Part shown: positions 5,735-12,704 of the stretch, piece after piece | How positions within the stretch are numbered: the first letter of the stretch is position 1 | Layout of the letters: each line of letters begins with the position of its first letter | Source of the DNA: JBEKZQ01 sp049509675 | GTDB taxonomy: Bacteria > Planctomycetota > Planctomycetia > Pirellulales > Thermoguttaceae | DNA length: 13,398 nucleotides | Assembly (NCBI GenBank): GCA_049509675.1 | Contig: JBEKZQ010000143.1 | Span: 1 to 13,398, forward strand | Reading direction: 5' to 3' | Program-made: the position numbers and the translations under genes | The notes under the pieces: model-generated | The model's database searches: none | What the model saw: only the letters and a program-made list of their open reading frames with translations | What the model was told of the DNA's origin: nothing

Positions 5735-8062
5735 CTACTTCTCGTGGTGCTCTATCACGGGGAAGTACAGGTTGAACTTGAAATCAGGGCTGTTGTCCAG
5801 GTCGTGGCAGTTAAAGCAGTTCTGTTTGCGCGAGGTAGGATCGGCCGCCTCCTCCTTGGAAATGGCCATTTCTTTTTGCAACTTCACCTGCAGGGCGCGG
5901 TTGGCTCCCATTTCCGCGGCAACGTGGTTCTCGCCCGGACCATGGCAGTCCTCGCAGCCGACGTTGACCAGGTGCGGGGTTTTCAACTCGCTTTGATAGC
6001 CCGTGTCGTATGGGAAGAACTTGCTGGGGTTCCAGCCCACGACGTGGCAACTGATGCACTCGGGATCATAATTCCGGAACGGGTCGGCGTTTTTCAGCGA
6101 GGCGTAGGCCGTCGAGTGCGGCGTCTTCTTCCATACCTGGTAAGAGGCCTCGTGGCAGGACTTGCACTTCTCCGTGCCCACAAAGCCGCCGCGAAGATCT
6201 TTTTGCGGATAGGGCACCGCGCGGATACCGAGGCCCGCCAACCCCAGATCCTTCAACTGGTCCTCGTAGGCCCGCATCAGGTCTTTCATGGGCCTTGCCG
6301 GAGCCCAGCGTGAATCCAGCGGCACACGTTGGTAGCGCAACGGCTTTTTGGGGTCGTCGAACAATCCGATCACCACCGCGTTCATTCCCTTTTCGCCGAC
6401 CTCGATCAATCGGGTCTTGCCGTTTTTCAATAGCGTCGGTTGATTGGGCGGCTCGGCCCCGCCCGCCGAGGTGACAATGAAGTCGAAGTCGGGGAATCGG
6501 GCGGCGATGCTGTTGGTTTCTTCCTCCGAGGCGTAGGCCAAGAGAATCAGGTGGTCAACTTTGGCCATCTTCAGTTGGGGCACGACTTTGGCCAGGACTG
6601 CCGGCGGGTCGAGCATTTCCACATCCGGATTGCGGATCAGTTGCTGATATTTCTTGCCCAGCACCGCGGTGATGCCCAGGCGGAGGCCGCCGGCTTGCAC
6701 CACGCGGGCCTGGGGCGTGAAGTCGGCGGCGAAACCGAACAGCGCCGCGTTGACCGAGACGTACAGGCTGTCCGCTTTCTTCTGGCCGCCTACCGCGGCC
6801 AACAACTCGGCGGCTGGCAGTTGCAAGTCGGTCGCGCCAAGATTGATGGCCGCATAGCCCGCACCGGCAATGCCGTTGATCTTCCGGATGCCGTTGATCG
6901 CCGTCTGAAATTTAAGTTCCGCCTGGCGACCAAAACCCTTGGAGATGCCGCCCACGTCCAGGCCCACCAACGGCCACCCCTGATTGGCAAGGGTTTGGGG
7001 CATGTTCGCGGGTGAATGTGTTCCTGGATCTGCTCCCGACGGCCACCCTTGAGTAGCAAGGGTCTTGAACATGGTGTAGCGGCGGCTCATACCGCCTTTC
7101 ATGCGATCCAGGCCGGCGCAGCCGCACGGCTCGAGATACCCCTCCTCGCGACCGGTGAAAACCAACGCCAATCGCGGCTTTTGCCAATTGACAAAGATCG
7201 GCCCGTTCTCCTTGATCGGATCGAAGGGAATCGTGCTGTGCTTGGGCAGGTTGGCAATCGATTTCTCATTTCCGTCGGCCTTGGGCACCACTTCGGCCTT
7301 GGGAAGGGGCTCAACTTTCGGCGTGATCTTGATCGTTGGCCCCGGCTCGGCGCCAGTTGGCGGCTCGGTCTTGGACGCCGGTGGTTCGGGAGGTGGCTCC
7401 ACCGCAGCCGGCTTCGACTTCGTCGGTCCCCGGGCCGGCGCCGACTTGGCGGGCGGCGCTTTGGCCTCGGGCGCCCCGTCGTCTGCCGGCTCCGCTGCCT
7501 CGCGCAGCGGGTTGGGCAGGACGTCCTGGTTGGCCAGTACTCGCGGTGCGGGAGCGAGCGGCTTCAACGCCGCATCGGTGGACGGCAAAACGGCCGGTTC
7601 CCCCGCCGCAGCGCTGGCCGTCGCGGAAACTGCCAAAGGATCTTGGGTGGATGCCGGGACGCGGGGCGTGCGGCGTGCGGCGTGCGGCAAAACCGGCAAC
7701 GCCTCGACGGCGGAGGACGCACGAGCGGCCGCGACTTTGGCAGCGGCCGGTTTCGATGCCGGCGCGACGGCGAGAGGCACCGTCGTCGATGTGACCAACT
7801 TGCCCCCGGCCGGGGCCGCGCTATCGCTCTTTGCAGCCGAGGCCGCTGGCTGCGTCGTCGCAGGGGCCGGTTCCTTGGCGGAGAAGCACCCGGCCACAAG
7901 CGCCACCAGCACACTCAACAGGATCGAAGGCCGGATAAGGGCACGCCGGCAACGGGCGGTCGCGCCATGCGTCGTCCTTGCGCTAATCAAGATCCCCATG
8001 ACCGCATACCGACAGTCACACGATGGACAAGAGACATTACGATCATGGCCGGCGTCCTGCAT
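5735..8062 (-). CDS. Multiheme cytochrome c lipoprotein with 5'-nucleotidase-like region
   Basis: From the ATG at 8062 the product has 775 residues. A hydrophobic segment ending in the lipobox LVAGC (Cys59) marks a lipoprotein. Residues 62-275 are an Ala/Pro/Lys-rich linker. The next region opens with GYLEPCGC (308-315) and a GG..RR motif, typical of the metallophosphoesterase/5'-nucleotidase-like part of cytochrome c family proteins, but the metal-ligand set is not obvious. The C-terminal c554-type domain has four heme motifs: CKSCH (633), CISCH (669), CEDCH (703) and CFNCH (749). It probably moves electrons outside the cytoplasmic membrane. The start at 8062 has GGAGAGGA 6 nt upstream; an ATG at 7999 gives a more usual short signal (Cys38) but no ribosome site. 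It follows the DUF1573 gene by 37 nt. A 23-residue in-frame insertion lies near residues 334-364. Confidence 0.88.
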   Translation of the reverse strand: MQDAGHDRNVSCPSCDCRYAVMGILISARTTHGATARCRRALIRPSILLSVLVALVAGCFSAKEPAPATTQPAASAAKSDSAAPAGGKLVTSTTVPLAVAPASKPAAAKVAAARASSAVEALPVLPHAARRTPRVPASTQDPLAVSATASAAAGEPAVLPSTDAALKPLAPAPRVLANQDVLPNPLREAAEPADDGAPEAKAPPAKSAPARGPTKSKPAAVEPPPEPPASKTEPPTGAEPGPTIKITPKVEPLPKAEVVPKADGNEKSIANLPKHSTIPFDPIKENGPIFVNWQKPRLALVFTGREEGYLEPCGCAGLDRMKGGMSRRYTMFKTLATQGWPSGADPGTHSPANMPQTLANQGWPLVGLDVGGISKGFGRQAELKFQTAINGIRKINGIAGAGYAAINLGATDLQLPAAELLAAVGGQKKADSLYVSVNAALFGFAADFTPQARVVQAGGLRLGITAVLGKKYQQLIRNPDVEMLDPPAVLAKVVPQLKMAKVDHLILLAYASEEETNSIAARFPDFDFIVTSAGGAEPPNQPTLLKNGKTRLIEVGEKGMNAVVIGLFDDPKKPLRYQRVPLDSRWAPARPMKDLMRAYEDQLKDLGLAGLGIRAVPYPQKDLRGGFVGTEKCKSCHEASYQVWKKTPHSTAYASLKNADPFRNYDPECISCHVVGWNPSKFFPYDTGYQSELKTPHLVNVGCEDCHGPGENHVAAEMGANRALQVKLQKEMAISKEEAADPTSRKQNCFNCHDLDNSPDFKFNLYFPVIEHHEK
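6970..7063. repeat. In-frame direct-repeat element inside the cytochrome gene
   Basis: Two 25-nt copies, 6970-6994 and 7039-7063, match at 22 positions and are offset by 69 nt, exactly 23 codons. Each copy is itself nearly palindromic (minus strand ACCCTTG ... CAAGGGT). The protein consequently reads TLATQGWP, a Pro/Gly/His-rich spacer, then TLANQGWPL. One copy of the QGWPLV..D.GG strand would be expected in the fold. Confidence 0.65.
7665..7688 (+). repeat. Tandem heptamer run in the linker of the cytochrome gene
   Basis: GGCGTGC is repeated three times plus a partial copy. It lies in the Ala/Pro-rich linker and encodes the Arg/Pro/His residues around HAARRTPRV. A sister heptamer, GGCGTGG, is part of the minisatellite at 12.6 kb. 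Confidence 0.6.
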
Positions 8063-8099
8063 TGCTTGTCCTCTCCATGCGTCCTCAACCCCGCTCTCC

Positions 8100-9290
8100 T
8101 TATCCCTCAACCGCAAAACGAACGAAAATCGGTAGTTGCGGATACTTGGGATGATTCGTTTGCAGAATAATCTTTCCCAGCTTCCCTTGCACCGATCCCA
8201 AGTGATTGACAGGGCGGGATCCCTTGGGGATTTGGATAACAAGGGGTGTTTGGGTGGCCGCATTCGTCCCCACCGATGTCATGTGTCCGATGCTCACCTG
8301 GAGTAATTCCGGCGAGATCTGGATCGGCTTGAATTTCAACTCCGTGCGATGCGGACCGCGCGCGATCAGCAACAGCCGGCGTTGGGCGCCGGTCTGGCTG
8401 CTGATGGTTCCGAACGTCACGACAGTCGGGTCACCGGTACATTGCTCCCCGACCACCGAAATATCCGCGACGATGGTGCCTTTGATGGGAACCTCGATGG
8501 CCGGCGTCGACTCCAAGTTCGTAGCCATGAGGATTGTCTGCTGAAACGGCCCCTGGGGCAAGCCCGGTTTGACCGCAACCTCCAGCAATACGCCGCTGCG
8601 GGCCTGCGACTGGCGATCGATTTGCTCCGGCGGAATCGACCGGTAAGTTACTGAAAAATAGCCGCTCGTGGCCGGATCAGCCAATTTGAAATCGCGAATC
8701 TCCAGTTTCGGCTTGGGCAGGCAACACCACAAGCGAACCTCTCCTTGGGCCGATTGGTCGCAGGCCAGCGTGCTGAAGATCAGTTCCGCCGGCTCGCTAT
8801 GCACATTGGTTACCACGTGCCCTGTGATGGCCAGCGCGATCTGCGATTTCCGTGGATCATTGGTCTTGATATTGGCCGTTTGCCGGAACTCACCGGGCAT
8901 TTCCCGCGGTTTCCAGGCTACCTTCACCTTGGCGGATTCGCCCGGTTCGAGCGTGCCTTTTTCGATGGTGCTCACGGTACAGTGGCACGAGGTGCCGCCG
9001 GCCTCCAGCGTCAGTGGGGCCGTGCCGTCGTTGCGAAAGACGAACGCATGGCTTCCCTCTTCGCCGCTCTCGATGGTGCCGAAATCGAATTTCTCCGCGT
9101 CCACGACGGCCTTGGGCCGGGCCTCGCTGCTGGATGCGGTCCCGCCGGCCGCGTGGACCGGCTCTTGCCGCCACATGCCGCGCCAGGGCGGATGCGCAAA
9201 TCGATATTGGGCCGTGCCCACGCCGAGCGCCACCCCGACAAGGACCGGAAGGACCAACAGCAGCGATATTCTGACCGGCCAACGACTCAT
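8100..9290 (-). CDS. Membrane-anchored DUF1573 domain protein
   Basis: The 396-residue product starts at ATG 9290 with AAGG 8 nt upstream. An N-terminal hydrophobic helix (about residues 7-25) anchors or exports it. The DUF1573 domain, an Ig-like fold related to ASH/MSP domains, spans about 64-158: FDFGTI at 68-73, FRNDGTAPL at 85-93, the conserved SCHCT (Cys102, Cys104) and NDP at 144-146. Residues 160-396 look like further beta-sandwich repeats of the same general type (VFGTI-like VTFGTI and ILQTNHP near the C terminus), with extra cysteines at 177, 189 and 190. It lies 37 nt upstream of the multiheme cytochrome gene, so the two are probably cotranscribed and may interact in the periplasm. 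The specific function of DUF1573 proteins is not established. Confidence 0.88.
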   Translation of the reverse strand: MSRWPVRISLLLVLPVLVGVALGVGTAQYRFAHPPWRGMWRQEPVHAAGGTASSSEARPKAVVDAEKFDFGTIESGEEGSHAFVFRNDGTAPLTLEAGGTSCHCTVSTIEKGTLEPGESAKVKVAWKPREMPGEFRQTANIKTNDPRKSQIALAITGHVVTNVHSEPAELIFSTLACDQSAQGEVRLWCCLPKPKLEIRDFKLADPATSGYFSVTYRSIPPEQIDRQSQARSGVLLEVAVKPGLPQGPFQQTILMATNLESTPAIEVPIKGTIVADISVVGEQCTGDPTVVTFGTISSQTGAQRRLLLIARGPHRTELKFKPIQISPELLQVSIGHMTSVGTNAATQTPLVIQIPKGSRPVNHLGSVQGKLGKIILQTNHPKYPQLPIFVRFAVEG

Positions 9291-9332
9291 GGCAACGACC
9301 TTGGGTCACTCTCCCCCATCATACACAACGAG

Positions 9333-9420
9333 AACTACAAAGTCGGGGTCTGGTCCATTTTTCGGCTGATAGGCATTGCCATTTGGCCGGACTCACGACC
9401 GAAAACATGGACCTGACCCC
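9333..9420. repeat. Interspersed hairpin repeat (copy 2 of 2, with both arms)
   Basis: The left arm 9345-9365 (GGGGTCTGGTCCATTTTTCGG) is complementary to the right arm 9399-9420 apart from one extra base and one mismatch; the whole hairpin is 76 bp. The left side, 9333-9367, matches 3715-3749 in 31 of 35 positions. The right arm ends in ACCTGACCCCTTT, similar to GCCTGTCCCCTTT in the 3.8-kb element, so the two families may be related. The right arm overlaps the end of the DUF4416 coding region. Confidence 0.7.
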
Positions 9421-9959
9421 TTTGCGTCACGCTGTCGACGATGAAGAAACTCCCGGCACTGGGTAAAGAATTCCTGATAGTCCGGCCGGCGGTAGTCGGC
9501 GAAGGTGTACTGATGGTGCTGCCAATGGTGGTGCTTATAGTAGAGGGTCACCTCGGCGTAGATTCCGCGGGAAAGGTAGATGCGATGGGCAAAATCCTTG
9601 GTCGAGGCCAACACCAACTTGCCGAGCGTCAGGTAGCCCGGGTCGACGTTCAAGGGGCGCGTTTCGCCGTGGCCGGCCGCCGCCGCGTACTGCTGCTCCC
9701 AGTGGTTGGTCAATAATTTGACATCCGTCAATTGCGCCGGATCAAACGCAGAGCCGAGGGCGAAGAAGATTTTCTTCAGGTCCGGCCCCATGCTGAGGCG
9801 GTAGTAGTCGGTTTCTGTGAAGTGGAATGCCGGGCTTTCCAGGGCCGGCGGTCCCCATGTTTCCGCGGCCTGTTGCCGGGCCCAGGCCAATGCCTCGTCA
9901 TGCCGGCTAAAGGCCGCTAATAAAAGCAGGCAGGGAGGGTGGGAAGCAGGTTGCCCCAT
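9393..9959 (-). CDS. DUF4416 family protein with repeat-derived C-terminal tail
   Basis: The 188-residue product matches the DUF4416 family pattern: LLLLAAFSRHDEAL near the start, FHFTETDYY and MGPDLKK, KLLTNHWE, then NVDPGYLTLGKLVLASTKDFAHRIYLSRGIYAEVTLYY, and a final PDYQEFF helix. The family is widespread in planctomycetes and deep-branching anaerobes; its function is unknown. The ATG at 9959 is 28 nt after the proS stop, with no clear ribosome site, so translation may depend on proS. The last nine residues (KGSGPCFRS, 180-188) and the stop are encoded by the right arm of a hairpin repeat, so the native C terminus has probably been replaced after the FLHRRQRDA segment. Confidence 0.85.
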   Translation of the reverse strand: MGQPASHPPCLLLLAAFSRHDEALAWARQQAAETWGPPALESPAFHFTETDYYRLSMGPDLKKIFFALGSAFDPAQLTDVKLLTNHWEQQYAAAAGHGETRPLNVDPGYLTLGKLVLASTKDFAHRIYLSRGIYAEVTLYYKHHHWQHHQYTFADYRRPDYQEFFTQCREFLHRRQRDAKGSGPCFRS

Positions 9960-9982
9960 GTATGGATTGGGAGTTGGAAGTT

Positions 9983-9996
9983 AGGAGTTAACTCCT
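9983..9996. repeat. 14-bp perfect palindrome over the proS stop codon
   Basis: AGGAGTTAACTCCT includes the TAA stop (complement of 9988-9990) and lies between proS and the DUF4416 gene. A related GGAGTTGGAAGTT stretch is adjacent. It may be chance or a small repeat remnant; it is too short for a terminator. Confidence 0.3.
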
Positions 9997-11745
9997 CGCC
10001 TTGGCAAATCGCGCGCCGTCGGCGCGCTCCTGGCGCACCAGGTCGGCGATTCTTGCCGCCGCGCCTTCCAGCGCAATCAGTTCGGCCTTCGGCTCCCAAC
10101 GCCATTTGACTTCCAGCTTGCCGTCTGCCAATCCCCGTTCGCTGATGACCACGCGCAAGGGGAAACCGATCAGATCGGCGTCCTTGAACTTCACGCCCGC
10201 CCGAACGTCGCGGTCGTCCAACAGAACATCGATCCCGGCGGCGCAGAGCGCCTCGTAGAGTTGGTCCGTCGCCTGGCGGGTTGCCTCGTCGGTTATCTTC
10301 ACCGGCGCCAAGAGCACTTCATAGGGGGCCAAGGCCACGGGCCAGACAATGCCGTTGGCGTCGTGACTGATCTCGATCAGGGCGGCGATGATGCGATTGA
10401 TGCCGATCCCGTAGCAGCCCATGATGATCGGATGGAGTTGCTCGTTCTGATCGAGGAAGCGGGCGCCAAGCGCTTCGGAATACTTCGTGCCCAGCTTGAA
10501 GACGTGGCCGATCTCGATCGCGTGCTGCAGGGTCACCTTGCTGGCACAGCGGGGGCACGGATCGCCGTCGACGGCCTTGCGGAGGTCGGCGAAGCGATCG
10601 ACTTCGAAGTCGCGGTACAGATTCACGCCGCGCAGGTGTTCCTGGTCGGCGTTGGCCCCGCTCACCGCGTTGGCCATGTGCAGGACGTCGCGGTCGGCAT
10701 AAATGGGGATCTTCTGCGGCAAGCGGACCGGGCCGGCAAAACCGACCGGTGCGCCGGTCACTTTTCCGATGACCGCCGGGTCGGCCAGGGCCAGGGCGGC
10801 GACCCCGGCCGCGCGGCGGATCTTGCCCTCGTTGGCCTCATGGTCGCCGCGCACCAACACGGCGATGGGCTTTTCGTCGGCCAGGTAAATCAGCGTCTTG
10901 ATCATCTCGCGCGGCTGGCAACCGAGCAGTTTACTGACCTGTTCGATGGTGGCGGCGCCGGGAGTGGGGATTTGTTGCAACGGCTGCAACGGCACGGCGG
11001 GCGGCGTGACATCCCGGGCGCCGATCTCGGCCCGCTCCTGATTGGCCGCATAGCCGCAGTCCTTGCAATGCAGCACGACGTCCTCGCCATTCTCGGCCGG
11101 GACCATGAATTCGTGGCTGGCGTCGCCGCCGATCGGCCCGCTCTCGGCCTCCACGGCCAGATAGGGCAGCCCGCAGGCGCTGAAGATCCGGCAATAGGCG
11201 GCGTACATCTTCTGGTAGCTGCGGCCAAGATCCTTGAGCGAGGCGTCGAAGCTGTAGGCGTCCTTCATGAGGAACTCGCTGGTACGCAGCACGCCGAACC
11301 GCGGCCGTTCCTCGTTGCGGAACTTCGTTTGCACCTGGTACAGCGTCAAGGGCATCTGCCGGTAGCTGGAAATCTGCCGCGAGATCAGCTCGGTAATCAC
11401 TTCTTCGTGCGTGGGGCCCAAGGCCATCTGCACCTTGCGATTCTGGCGGCGGACGGCAAATTGAATCAGCACGTCGCCGAAGGCCCGGACGCGGCCGGTC
11501 TGCTCCCACAAGCTGATGGGGGTCAAGGCGGGCATCAACAACTCGACGGCCCCGGCCGCGTTCATCTCGCGACGCACGATCGCCTCCGCCTTGCGCAAGG
11601 CCCTCAACCCCAAGGGCAGATAGCTGTAGGCGCCGGCCATCAACTGGTTCACCAGCCCGGCACGCAGCATGAGCACGTGGCTGGGGATTTCCGCGCCTTC
11701 CGGCGTTTCCTTCATGGTCGGGATGAGGCTCTGGGTCCAGCGCAT
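9988..11745 (-). CDS. proS: Prolyl-tRNA synthetase, bacterial type with editing domain
   Basis: ProRS attaches proline to tRNA(Pro) in the cytoplasm. The 585-residue product has the usual start (MRWTQSLIPTMKE...), the GPTHEE motif (110-115), class II motif 2 (FRNEERPRFG, 142-151, then RTSEF), an inserted YbaK-like editing domain (about 255-385, GDHEANEGKIRRA), motif 3 (GCYGIGINR, 443-451) and an anticodon-binding domain (about 470-565). Cysteine pairs C227/C230 and C397/C400 flank the insertion. The frame stays open up to 11889, but the ATG at 11745 gives the family N terminus, and a promoter at 11790-11819 lies between the two, so the longer form is rejected. No strong ribosome site precedes it, as is common in planctomycetes. 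It begins 145 nt after the deoC stop and is followed by the DUF4416 gene. Confidence 0.95.
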   Translation of the reverse strand: MRWTQSLIPTMKETPEGAEIPSHVLMLRAGLVNQLMAGAYSYLPLGLRALRKAEAIVRREMNAAGAVELLMPALTPISLWEQTGRVRAFGDVLIQFAVRRQNRKVQMALGPTHEEVITELISRQISSYRQMPLTLYQVQTKFRNEERPRFGVLRTSEFLMKDAYSFDASLKDLGRSYQKMYAAYCRIFSACGLPYLAVEAESGPIGGDASHEFMVPAENGEDVVLHCKDCGYAANQERAEIGARDVTPPAVPLQPLQQIPTPGAATIEQVSKLLGCQPREMIKTLIYLADEKPIAVLVRGDHEANEGKIRRAAGVAALALADPAVIGKVTGAPVGFAGPVRLPQKIPIYADRDVLHMANAVSGANADQEHLRGVNLYRDFEVDRFADLRKAVDGDPCPRCASKVTLQHAIEIGHVFKLGTKYSEALGARFLDQNEQLHPIIMGCYGIGINRIIAALIEISHDANGIVWPVALAPYEVLLAPVKITDEATRQATDQLYEALCAAGIDVLLDDRDVRAGVKFKDADLIGFPLRVVISERGLADGKLEVKWRWEPKAELIALEGAAARIADLVRQERADGARFAKARS

Positions 11746-11789
11746 GGGAAGATGCAGGTTGAGGATTGTTCCGCCAGGCGAAAACGCGC

Positions 11790-11819
11790 ATTCTAGGTCA
11801 CAACGGCAGTCAGTGACAA
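11790..11819 (-). promoter_or_regulatory. Sigma-70 promoter for proS
   Basis: On the minus strand TTGTCA (11819-11814, five of six consensus bases) is followed after 18 nt by TAGAAT (11795-11790, five of six). Transcription would begin near 11783, about 38 nt before the proS ATG. The -10 hexamer is identical to that of the PEP-CTERM promoter candidate. Confidence 0.5.
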
Positions 11820-11890
11820 GGGGAGCGGATTGCCGATCAGGAGAACTGCAAACTGCGCGAAGTCTTCCGCCCGCAGGTCCATTCCGCACG

Positions 11891-12583
11891 CTAGCCCGCG
11901 GCCGAGAGCCGCCGCTGGCACTCGACGAGGATCTCGGCGGTCCGGGTGCAGCCGAACCGCGTGGCGCCGATCGCGCGCACGGCCAGGGCCATGTCCAGAT
12001 CGCGGACGCCGCCCGCCGCCTTGACCGCGACGTGCGACGGCGCGTGCTTGCGCATCAGCCGCAGGTCGTCCAGGGTGGCCCCGCCGGAACCGAAACCGGT
12101 CGACGTCTTGACCCAATCGGCGCGGACCTCGCCGCAGATCTCGCACAAACGGATCTTGTGCTCGTCCTGCAGGAAACAGTTCTCGAAAATCACCTTCACC
12201 TTGCCGCCGCGCGCATGGGTCATGTCGACGATCGAGCGGATCTCGTCGCGCACGTAGCCCCAGTCGCCGCTGAGCACTTTGCTCAGGTTGACGACCATGT
12301 CGAGTTCGATGCCGCCGTCGTCCAGCGCCTGTCGGGCCTCGGCCAGCTTGGTGGCCGTCGTGTGTCCGCCGTGCGGAAAGCCGATGGTCGTGCCGGGCAC
12401 GACGGCCGAGCCGGCCAGCAGTTCCGCACAGCGCTTCAGGTAATAGGGCAAAATGCACACGCTGGCCACGTCGTACTGCCGCGCCAGGCGGATGCCTTGT
12501 TCCAAGTCGTCGACGGTCATCGTGGGCCGCAACAAACTGTGGTCGATCATCTTGGCAATATCATGAACCGTGTACTGTGTCAT
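11891..12583 (-). CDS. deoC: Deoxyribose-phosphate aldolase family protein
   Basis: DERA cleaves 2-deoxyribose 5-phosphate to glyceraldehyde 3-phosphate and acetaldehyde through a lysine Schiff base. The 230-residue TIM barrel has IDHSLLRP (13-20), IGFPHGGHTTATK (67-79), Asp95 in LDMVVN, the Schiff-base Lys159 in VKTSTGFGSGGAT and Lys188 in VKAAGGVRD, so the catalytic set is complete. The length is close to that of bacterial DeoC. The HGGHTTATK loop, in place of the shorter GFPLG form, marks a DeoC subgroup whose in vivo substrate could be another sugar phosphate, which would fit the isomerase neighbour. The ATG at 12583 overlaps the TGA of a short upstream frame (ATGA), and AAAGGA lies 11 nt upstream. 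Confidence 0.92.
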   Translation of the reverse strand: MTQYTVHDIAKMIDHSLLRPTMTVDDLEQGIRLARQYDVASVCILPYYLKRCAELLAGSAVVPGTTIGFPHGGHTTATKLAEARQALDDGGIELDMVVNLSKVLSGDWGYVRDEIRSIVDMTHARGGKVKVIFENCFLQDEHKIRLCEICGEVRADWVKTSTGFGSGGATLDDLRLMRKHAPSHVAVKAAGGVRDLDMALAVRAIGATRFGCTRTAEILVECQRRLSAAG

Positions 12584-12704
12584 CGTTCAGTCAATCCTTT
12601 CAAACGACCGGGGAGCGCGGGGCGTGGACCGGGGAGCGTGGGGCGTGGGGCGTGGACCGGGGAGCGTGGGGTGTACTGAGTCATCGTTCCATCAATTCTT
12701 TCAA
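12570..12704. repeat. Duplicated gene junction flanking a GC-rich minisatellite
   Basis: Two 34-nt direct repeats, 12570-12603 and 12671-12704, agree at 30 positions and are 101 nt apart. Each contains the end of an isomerase-like frame, an ATGA overlap and the start of a deoC-like frame. Between them lie three units of GACCGGGGAGCGYGGGG plus GYGTG-type ends (12606-12626, 12627-12654 with one extra heptamer, and 12655-12674). Confidence 0.8.
12580..12684 (-). other. 34-codon chimeric frame bridging isomerase and deoC
   Basis: Starting at the ATG that overlaps the isomerase TGA, this frame reads MTQYT (the deoC start), then a Pro/Arg-rich segment from the minisatellite, then LKGLTER (a copy of the isomerase end LKELMER), and stops with a TGA overlapping the deoC ATG. 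It is best seen as a by-product of tandem duplication; ribosomes could still pass along it and maintain coupling. I do not claim a functional peptide. Confidence 0.5.

Noticed and set aside
5588..8170. Several plus-strand open frames (about 190-384 codons) opposite the cytochrome gene
   Set aside because: High GC makes stop codons rare; their translations are Arg/Gly/Ala-rich with no motifs, while the minus strand has heme motifs and a lipobox.
9318..9323. TATGAT hexamer upstream of the DUF1573 gene as a promoter
   Set aside because: No acceptable -35 element at 16-18 nt; a single -10-like hexamer is not enough.
10261..11796. 511-codon plus-strand frame
   Set aside because: Antisense shadow of proS, whose catalytic motifs are all intact.
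11746..11889. N-terminal extension of proS from the ATG at 11889
   Set aside because: It would place the proS promoter inside the gene and add 48 residues not found in the family.
12606..12674. CRISPR array
   Set aside because: The units are contiguous or nearly so, with no spacers of regular length and no cas genes.
11669..12679. 336-codon plus-strand frame
   Set aside because: Antisense of deoC and the proS start, with Arg/Ala-rich content and no family features.
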